Shown piece by piece: positions 56,881-64,000 of a stretch of DNA of 64,000 bases. This stretch comes from Undaria pinnatifida (taxonomy: Eukaryota; Sar; Phaeophyceae; Laminariales; Alariaceae). A program made the position numbers and the translations under genes. A model generated the notes under the pieces. The model did no database searches, was not told where the DNA came from, and saw only the letters and a program-made list of their open reading frames with translations. The stretch's first letter is position 1. Each line of letters opens with the position of its first letter. The stretch lies in the NCBI GenBank assembly GCA_012845835.1, contig JABAKD010000023.1, positions 1,227,343 through 1,291,342 of the forward strand, in the 5' to 3' direction.

Positions 56881-58019
56881 TGCATTTTAAACATTCTAAT
56901 CACGATGTAAACGTCATTATCGGGGTTGTGGGAGTGGGAGATTTCTCCCGTTGGCCAGATGCATCCATCTCAGCCTCCTGCAAGCTCTTGTGTATCCCCC
57001 CATACACGTACTGTCACTCTCGCCAAACTATTGCCAGCCGGGTTCCCAGGTACTACTGTCTACAGTTGTCTGGGGTGACGGAGACTCCGAATCGTATCGT
57101 ACCATTCGATTCCTGCTATCTAAGTCCAACTCGAACAAAAAAACAATGCATATTCAAATAATGTAGAATGCCCTCCCGCTCCTGAGTGTGCATGACTGAT
57201 TTGTCGTCGTTAACTCACCCTCTCCGAGTGTGCGATACTGAGATGTGATCATCAATTCACCTCCGCGGAGTGTGCACGACCGAATCGTCGTCTTCAACTC
57301 GACCGCGAGAGGTGTGCATATCTGAGTGATACTCTAAAACTCATCCACCGGGCTTCGCCTAACACGGTTGCGATCGTTAAGTCACAAGCCATGAGTGTGC
57401 ATGACGGAGTTTCGTTCGTTATCTCACTGCGCTGTAATGGCAAAAATGCGGTATACTGGGTTGACCTGAGTTGACCTGTCCGATGAGTGGAATACATCGA
57501 ATAATGCCCAACATAACTCCATATTTGGCGAAGAAATGCGGTGTTGACCATGGCCACGATACAGGGTGTTCATGTAAGATAGTGTGACAACTACATATCA
57601 ACTTCAAGACACCCAATCCACCAAGCCACATCCACAGTCCAGTACCACGCTGTTCCAACCGGTATCAAGTATCCTACTCTGTATTGTCGGATTCAAGTTG
57701 ACATACACAACGGCACAACCGACGCGATATAGGCATCGGTCGTACAGTCTGGTGAGAGATATTCGCTCAAGAAGACGGTCACCGGGAGTAGTAGCTCCTG
57801 AGATTTACAGATTGTAAACTTGATATTATGTTGAGCGGCAAGACTCACGAAGTTCAACTATATATTTGCGATACTCAAAATCATATCAGGTATAATCCCT
57901 AGCCACAACCTGGTTCAAAACAAAAATGAAACATGCGCAATCCAAAAAATCAATCCCATGTCCAAAGGAAAGAAACTAATATATAGCATAAAATAGTACA
58001 ATATTTTTACGATTTGGTG
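56881..58019. other. No recognisable gene; GAGTGTGC motif repeated
   Basis: Between about 57,180 and 57,420 the words GAGTGTGCATGAC, GAGTGTGCGATAC, GAGTGTGCACGAC, AGGTGTGCATATC and GAGTGTGCATGAC recur every 40-70 bases, each followed by CGT..TT(A/C)A.CTCA. This is a weak tandem repeat. No gene is seen. Confidence 0.4.
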
Positions 58020-58389
58020 CGAAGAAGAACCGCAATTAAGTAATCGTTTTCGACAAAGGGCGGTCCCCAAATCCTAGCATACGTCACAAGCTCTGCTACG
58101 TCATGAAACATGTTGCCGTTCTACGCGGTAAATGGAAGCTTAGCGCAGGACATCGAGGTATATCCATGCCGAGAAAAAGGACACGCAACCTTCAAAAAGA
58201 CTGGGCATCAACGCTGATAACATTCCTAACCCGACAGCACTTATGACCATGTTTTCGCCACCGTATCAGTGTCTCTGATCGCCGTATACCAAACCCAACT
58301 CTGAAATGCATAAAAAACAAAAGAATGCTGGCCGGTCGGCGAATGTCAGAAAAAAACTAAACGATATTACCGACCCGACGGGCATCACA

Positions 58390-58420
<31 letters not shown>

Positions 58421-58479
58421 TTACAGGCCTAGAGGATGGACTTCGACAAGTACCAAAATGTCGTAAACCGTCAAGCATT
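58020..58479 (+). repeat. Conserved downstream flank of the EsV-1-7 unit (copy 2), with an AT microsatellite
   Basis: Partner of 11,650-12,109. An (AT)12 run lies at 58,398-58,421. The R-I-P-x-x-T-L-K-C-I block lies at about 58,283-58,312, followed by frames that are open only briefly. Confidence 0.5.
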
Positions 58480-60036
58480 TCAAAATAAACACTCGGCTTT
58501 CACACGGAACGAGCGCTCCCGCTCGGCACGGTACGACGAGATGGACAATCTATCCCCCCGTTCATCAGCCCCCACGACGAGGGACAAGCCGCCTCGGAGG
58601 CGCTCGTGATCAGGGCAGTGCGTGAGCTGAGCCTCAAGTCCCCATGTCGCCACTACACGACCACTCGTAGCCTCACACGTTTGATTGAAATCAACCACCA
58701 CTCCCGCCGACAGGTTGCTTTTGTGGCGGGAGCATACAGACGCCGAGCCCTGGGCTAGAGTACCCCACCGCGGCCATCCCGTACAGGACTCGTACGAGCA
58801 ACGGTTGCTATGGGCATCTACGATGCCGTCCTCAGCATGCTGCTTGAGATACAACGTCTCCTTCGTACGGGCAACGTTGAGGAGCGTGCGTTTACCGCAC
58901 GACTGGTGTGAGCGACGGTTGCTCCAGACGTTCACCATACCTTCATCAGCATGATATTTGCAGTACACTGCAGTCAGACTGCCAACTCTGTTAAAGCTCG
59001 GGCGCTTTGTGCACGAGTCGATCGAACATTGCTTGGTACTTACGTCCACCATGGAATCGTCTGCATGTTGTTTGCAGTACACGGCTGTCTTGCAGCCAAC
59101 AATATTGAACCTCGCAAACTTCGTGCACGTGCCGTTTGAACAGCGCCTGCGTTTTACGTTTACCATGCCATCACGTGCATGTTGTTTACAATATACTGGC
59201 GTGTTGCTGCCGACGACATTGAAGCTCGGGTCCGTCGTGCACGACTCTATCAAACATCGCTTGCGTTTTACGGATACCATTGACTCGTCAGCATGTTGTT
59301 TGCAGTACACGGCCGTCTTGCTGCCAACGAAATTGAAGGTTGGCGACTTGTTGCACGTGTCGTGAGAACAACTTCTGTAGCGTACGTTTACCATGCCAAC
59401 CTTTGCGTGATCCTTGCAGTACACTGCCGTTTTACTGCCAACTTTGTTGTAGGTTGGGGGTTTTGCGCACGAGTCTATCAAACATCGCTTGCTGTATACA
59501 TATACCATGGAATCGCCGGCATGTTGCCTACAACACACTGCCGTTTTATTGCCAACTACGTTGTAGCTCGGGCGCTTTGTGCACGAGTCTATCAAACACT
59601 GCTTGCTGTTTACGGCAACCATGGAGTCGTCGGCATGTTGTTTGCAGTACAACGCAGTTTTACTGCCAACAATATTGAAGCTCGGAATCTTCGTGCACGT
59701 GAGGTTTGAACAACGCCTGCTGCGTACGTTTACCATGGCATCGGCGGCATGCTGCTTACAATACACTGCTGTTTTGCTCCCGAAGGTGTTGAAATTCGGT
59801 TGCTTGGTGCACGAGTCGTGCAGGCAATGCTTGCAACGTACATTCACCATGCCCGTGTCAGCATGTTGCTTGCAGTATTCCGGATTATTGCTGCCGGCGA
59901 CGTTGAACTTTGGACGTCTCGTGCAGGTGGAATGCGAACAGCGCTCCATAGTTGTGTCGGAGAATGTCGTGATGTCGCCAGCGTAAAACGTGTCCTCAGC
60001 TGACGTGTACACACCTGTGGATGGCGAATTCAACAT
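58480..60036 (-). CDS. EsV-1-7 repeat protein, intact, 518 residues
   Basis: An uninterrupted frame from ATG 60,036 to TGA-type end at 58,480. Residues 1-32 form a leader. Residues 33-438 hold eleven tandem units, starting every 38 residues from 33. Nine keep all of C-x4-C-x16-C-x2-H. Unit 10 (from 375) has Arg for the first Cys and Leu for the third. Unit 11 (CSYESCTGWPRWG) is diverged but complete. Residues 439-518 form a tail conserved in the plus-strand pseudogene, with a twelfth motif that has lost its second Cys. In brown algae the family includes the developmental regulator IMM; zinc binding is likely, the role here unknown. The ATG at residue 30 (59,949), with A at -3 and G at +4, may be the true start. 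No intron is needed. Confidence 0.9.
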   Translation of the reverse strand: MLNSPSTGVYTSAEDTFYAGDITTFSDTTMERCSHSTCTRRPKFNVAGSNNPEYCKQHADTGMVNVRCKHCLHDSCTKQPNFNTFGSKTAVYCKQHAADAMVNVRSRRCSNLTCTKIPSFNIVGSKTALYCKQHADDSMVAVNSKQCLIDSCTKRPSYNVVGNKTAVCCRQHAGDSMVYVYSKRCLIDSCAKPPTYNKVGSKTAVYCKDHAKVGMVNVRYRSCSHDTCNKSPTFNFVGSKTAVYCKQHADESMVSVKRKRCLIESCTTDPSFNVVGSNTPVYCKQHARDGMVNVKRRRCSNGTCTKFARFNIVGCKTAVYCKQHADDSMVDVSTKQCSIDSCTKRPSFNRVGSLTAVYCKYHADEGMVNVWSNRRSHQSCGKRTLLNVARTKETLYLKQHAEDGIVDAHSNRCSYESCTGWPRWGTLAQGSASVCSRHKSNLSAGVVVDFNQTCEATSGRVVATWGLEAQLTHCPDHERLRGGLSLVVGADERGDRLSISSYRAERERSFRVKAECLF

Positions 60037-60477
60037 AGTTGCGCCAAGTAGTTTTTCAGAGTGTAACTACTAACCATTTTTCCCGCGTTGATATACCGAT
60101 GGGTTTTCCCCTTGACAGTACCTAGTATCGTCTCACGAATCCGAAGCGAAGGTATACGAACAACATAGCAGTAACGTCGCACTGGATTGGCTTTGACAGA
60201 ATCTCGTGCAGTTGTACACTCGAGATTTCGCTGTTTAAAAACGCCCGCTATCCGGTCCGACGTGGAACCATGTCATACTGGACCAGAAGCGGGTGATCAT
60301 GTTTTTGTTCACTAACACGGCGCTTCCACCCCTACCCCAGGAATTGCATGGAGGGGCGTTATCAATCATCCTAACAACGCTGAGCTGCGACGCCCAATTT
60401 CTTCAGACTATGCAAACGGACGTTTCTCCTGGGTTCGGATACGCCGTACCAAATGGTTGATAGTCCATGATCTTTAG

Positions 60478-62235
60478 TTTCCATATTTTCCTTGGATAAA
60501 ACAGACTGAAGTCTCACTAGACCGTGTTCAGACATTATTTACGCCCACAAACAACAGCACGTTCTTCGTGCCGAAAGCAAACGTTTTCATTGCATTGAAA
60601 CCAAGCGGGTACAGGCTGATTGAAATTGGAGGCGGAAACGTGTTCCCCGTCGAGTGTGTATACGGGTACAGGTTGATTGAAATTGGAGGCGGAAATGTGT
60701 TCCCCGTCGATTGTGCGCGCGGTATTTTTTATTCAGACCTTGAAATGTGTGGAGCCTTGTGCGAATATCACCCGAAAACATCGTAGACGTTTGGACCTTT
60801 TTGTGCGAAATTTCTTCCAAAAATTGATTTTGTTCAGCATGCTAACCAAAACCATCTGCTCTTTTTGAACATGGGCAGGTCAGATTTTCGATTATTTGTG
60901 ACAAAATATACAGAAACGCCCGGAAGTACCTAAAACCTGTTAGTGCCAAATACAGTGCACTTATTTTCGCCCACACCTTCAAAAAAATGTGAGTACCTAA
61001 AAAAATCGAAGTCCTGTCATTGGGATATACGAATTTCTTTTCTAGAGACACCTCGAGGCCGCCAATGATATTTCAGCCAAGTGACCCTGTTCCATTGGTG
61101 ATGGGGGTCAGTGTGATGAAAACTACACACTCACTGACTAAATACTGCGCGAGGCATCCGTGTGGTGAAAATTTTCGGCTTTTGAAATAGAACCAGCCCG
61201 TAGATCCGTGACATGTTGATATTTCTGAAAATACCCGGGGTAACATGATAAATACGTGGCGTTCGTCAAACGCTTTAGCATGGCATATAAAAATAAAAAA
61301 TTACCGCAAGAATCGTAAAAAAAACCGGAGCCGTATACACAGAAAATACTATCGCCATCCCCCAAACGATGACCTGTTGTCCAATATATTGTTCTGCATG
61401 AGACACCGATTCGTGTGCTGGGCGTACAAGACAATAATGTCACGGCATACGAAACACCGAACATATACTAGAGTCAAACATTTATATGTGTCTTGTACAT
61501 GGGCCTATTATAAAAAACTTGATGTCGAGGTTGGTAATCGTGATTGCTCATACGGAGGATAAAAACAGCCATAGCTGAGCACAAAAAGTTATCATGCTGA
61601 CTCCCGATCGCAGGATAAAAACATACACAGCCCGGACCTTGGCGCTTGATGCGGATAGGCCATCCGCAAGGGTCTCGTTTGAATTGTTTCGATTGTTTAA
61701 ATGCCGGGTTATGCCGGATGGACGAGGTAGATGCAAGTTACAAAGAATCACGTGACGGCAATCAAAAATTGGTACTGAAGCTAATACATTTTCAATCTAC
61801 GCCATAATGGGCAAGTGTTCCTGAGCACAAATCTGAACAGCGAATAAAGCCCAGACCGACGTGAATAATCAATAGAGTTATTGGGTAAACCCTTTGACGG
61901 CATTAGAGACAAAACCCGCGAGCAGTGATTGATTTTGCACAAACCAACAAATATACCTTTCTGCCAGGCACACAAATCAGTCCAAGGAATAGGACAGATA
62001 CTGTACGCGTACCACATCGGGTTCGCAAGGATCATTGTGTACAACTTCAATCAAGACATACTCCAACATATACAGTTGTACTCTGTAAGTAGGGAGATAG
62101 CTGTGTCTCTTTCGTTGCCGTGATTGACGGCTCTTTTGTGAGTGTTGATTATGAAGATGTCATGAATATCGTGATTGAAAATGTGGATGAACCCGCCACG
62201 ATGTTCCGAACTTGTTCTCTACATCCCCGGCTGTA
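60478..62235 (+). pseudogene. Decayed companion gene of unknown function, copy 2
   Basis: Not recognised. Three stretches match copy 1 in protein translation. (1) 60,478-60,786 is open and holds FVPKANVFIALKP, a 19-residue duplication and FPVDC. (2) 60,876-61,562, in one frame, has only three stops (TGA 60,990, TAG 61,188, TGA 61,209). It carries H-x-Q-V-R, RD-x2-RP, VMGVSV, a Lys/Arg-rich stretch, HPPNDDLLSN and KTIMS. (3) 62,000-62,235, with one TAG, carries FVAVIDGSFVS and ends at TAG. Frame-specific similarity over more than 200 aligned codons argues for former coding. The stops and frame changes make it non-functional unless introns or readthrough hide them. Confidence 0.5.
60607..60720 (+). 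repeat. 57-bp in-frame tandem duplication
   Basis: Units at 60,607-60,663 and 60,664-60,720 encode GYRLIEIGGGNVFPV twice. Three of the base differences in the well-matched part are CTG/TTG and AAC/AAT (silent) and GAG/GAT (Glu to Asp). The corresponding place in copy 1 (about 17,910-17,970) has a single unit. Confidence 0.7.
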
Positions 62236-62917
62236 GTCGGATCGTTGGTGTCACTGCCAATATAATGCGTTATCGGTATACACGCCGAAAAGTGCTCGAG
62301 GCCGCTCAACGTTGAGGTGTGCGTTATACAAGCGAGCACAACAACGGAGCAACCTCAACACACGTGAACAGAGAGCAAGGGTACAAAGAAAAGTCCTCTT
62401 ACGGTTGGCGCTTCACTGTCAGGGCCAAACGTTTCCGACTAGTTCAGGAAAGTGTGAAACTACCTGTTACCGCGGAAAATTTGCCTTGGATTGTGTCATG
62501 GACCAGCGCAAAAGCATGTTCTTCCGGTTGAACAATCGAAAGCTTTTGATGTTGCTTCTCCGGTGTGCCACTGATACTCCAATGGTTGACGCGTGCTACG
62601 ATAGAGGTGCACCCCTTTTTCTTAAAACATTCCTCGATTTGAAAACTCAAGACATTTCAAAAAAGCTGATTTAGAGATAAATAAAGCTGCTGACGGTAAG
62701 AAAAATCCCACGGCCTAGGTACAAACGAAAATGACTCCAAAACACAGCCTATCTCCCACGATTTTGGGTAAAGGAGCCCCGTCATTGAGAAACAACTTCA
62801 AACGAAAAGTGCTACCACAATCGTAGCATGCATCGTCTTAGAGCCCAGACACTCCTCCTGCACCCATATCATGGCAGGAATATTACCACCCACCACGTTC
62901 AACCCCTTGAGTGGTGC
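62236..62917 (+). other. Remainder of companion block; 120-codon open frame at 62,312-62,674
   Basis: The frame starts with ATG-less upstream sequence and reads K-R-A-Q-Q-R-S-N-L near its start. Copy 1 has K-R-S-Q-Q-R-S-N-L at 19,550-19,580. Similarity then becomes weaker and the copy 1 frame breaks. It could be the end of the companion gene or a second decayed gene. Confidence 0.35.
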
Positions 62918-63262
62918 ATCCGCCCATGGTAGATATTGGACAATGAATTATCACTGGCAAGACAAGCAGACGGCAACTGAAAAAGGAGTCTCCAAATCGA
63001 ATTGGTGTTGGTCAGCAGAGTCGTGCTACATGGGCAATCACGCACAGTAAATTAGCCGAGGAGAGCGACACGCATATATCTCCAATCCGCTATGTTATGT
63101 ATCCGCCCCTGGTAGATATTGGACAATGTATTAACGCTGGCAAGACAAGCAAACGGCAACTGAAAGAGTAGTCTCCAAATCGAGTTGGTGTTAGACGGCA
63201 GAGTAGTTCTGCATGGGCAATCACTCACAGTAAATTTTCCGAGGATAGCGACACGCATATAT
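62918..63262 (+). repeat. 183-bp tandem duplication
   Basis: ATCCGCCC(A/C)TGGTAGATATTGGACAATG begins at 62,918 and 63,101, and ACACGCATATAT lies at 63,068 and 63,251, so the offset is 183 throughout. The two units are about 90% alike. The other companion block lacks this duplication. Confidence 0.85.
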
Positions 63263-64000
63263 GTTTTCTTAAACCCGAAGCACACCCCGAATAAAAGGCA
63301 CGAGTGGATGTGCCGGGGACAAGGAGAGGGGTCGTCGACGGGAAGCATCACATATCACATTTAATAAGCTCTACAACGGTGTCATGCATATAGTGTTGGT
63401 TCAACTTATATAGGCTATGCTCGTCATTTAAGTAGCGTTTGAGCCGGCTCATGTAAAGATTACGATAGGCCTACGTGAAACCCACATACAATAAGGTCGA
63501 GGGAAGTCACGTTCATCAGGCCACATGAGTCTCCCCGCTGAAGGGGTTACACTTTTTGGGGAAAATGCTTCTGATCGGTTGACGTCTCCAAGTGAGAAAC
63601 CAGCAGTTAACCTGATGATTTCACGACTATATTTCGTGTTACGACTAGCGCACAGAAGTGCCTATCGAATTGCGCCAGTGAACGACTTCGTGGTTTGTTT
63701 TCTTAGTAATGTCTTGCGCACCGATTGTCACCGCTACGATGGGATAGGTCACACGGCATATACATCTTAAACATTCGCGGCTTCCCATGCATCTCTGAAG
63801 TCGTTTTGTCATTTCAACTATCCCGTACAGAAGCTATATAAAAGTAATCGACTATACACGTTGCCGAGTTATGGCAGCAGTTTTCACAACTGCGAGCTAC
63901 CATCATTTCACTCTGCAATCGAATAGGCCGACACCCTCTCTGAAGTCACAAACGTGAAATGACGTTTAATTAACACTGTCGCACAAGAATGTCTGGGATA
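63263..64000 (+). other. End of companion block; no gene recognised
   Basis: 63,530-63,980 aligns with about 20,600-21,100 (for example CGAGTTATGGCAGCAGTTTTCACA at 63,870 versus CGAGTTGTTGCAGCAGCTTTCACG at 20,989). The plus-strand frame at 63,525-63,770 (81 codons) has no counterpart frame in the other copy. Confidence 0.4.

Larger units (their letters stand above)
60037..63980 (+). repeat. Companion block, copy 2 (duplicated segment)
   Basis: Partner of 17,340-21,130 in the same orientation. It lies upstream of and divergent from the intact EsV-1-7 gene. Similarity begins near 60,180 and continues to the right end of the window, interrupted by the 183-bp tandem duplication at 62.9-63.3 kb. 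Confidence 0.7.

Noticed and set aside
58685-60003. Series of 60-138-codon plus-strand frames over the intact EsV-1-7 gene
   Set aside because: Antisense shadows produced by the 114-bp periodicity of the true minus-strand gene.

Overview
The window looks like nuclear DNA of a eukaryote, most likely a brown alga or a close stramenopile relative. That assignment is an inference. It rests on four loci of long tandem EsV-1-7 cysteine repeats (C-x4-C-x16-C-x2-H in a 38-residue unit, the motif of the Ectocarpus IMMEDIATE UPRIGHT family and of phaeovirus EsV-1), on a Ty3/gypsy retrotransposon, and on a low density of open frames with no bacterial-style operons. I see no CRISPR array, no rRNA and no credible tRNA gene.

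Layout. Position 1-724 (minus) is the 5' part of an EsV-1-7 gene with seven repeats that runs off the left edge. About 0.7-11.6 kb is gene-poor, with a palindrome-bearing tandem array at 5.4-6.1 kb. A decayed EsV-1-7 gene (minus) lies at 12.1-13.2 kb and continues at 16.9-17.0 kb. A 3.67-kb repeat-rich insertion (13,219-16,888) splits it and is flanked by the 5-bp direct repeat ACAAT. From 17.3 to 21.1 kb comes a block with a decayed, unrecognised plus-strand companion gene. 21-38.7 kb is mostly featureless apart from diverged direct repeats. A second decayed EsV-1-7 gene, on the plus strand (38,783-50,222), is interrupted by a 10.4-kb Ty3/gypsy element on the minus strand (39,187-49,609) with 418/420-bp LTRs and GAAAT target duplications. 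55.6-56.9 kb holds tRNA-related repeats and a 496-bp terminal-inverted-repeat element. 58,480-60,036 (minus) is an intact 518-residue EsV-1-7 gene. 60.0-64.0 kb is a second copy of the companion block.

How the parts relate. The loci at 12-21 kb and 58-64 kb are diverged copies of one unit: a conserved downstream flank, an EsV-1-7 gene on the minus strand, and an unknown gene read divergently on the plus strand. Part of the same upstream sequence lies beside the gene at position 1, and the downstream flank recurs, inverted, after the plus-strand gene at 50.4 kb. One copy looks functional, one is intact as far as it can be seen, and two are pseudogenes each hit by a transposon-like insertion. 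The companion gene shows amino-acid-level conservation between its two copies but is broken in both. Its identity is unknown to me, and it is the most interesting lead here.

All similarities between parts of the window were found by reading and hand alignment. No database search was run. Many remaining open frames of 60-150 codons lie in sequence with no other sign of coding and were left out.
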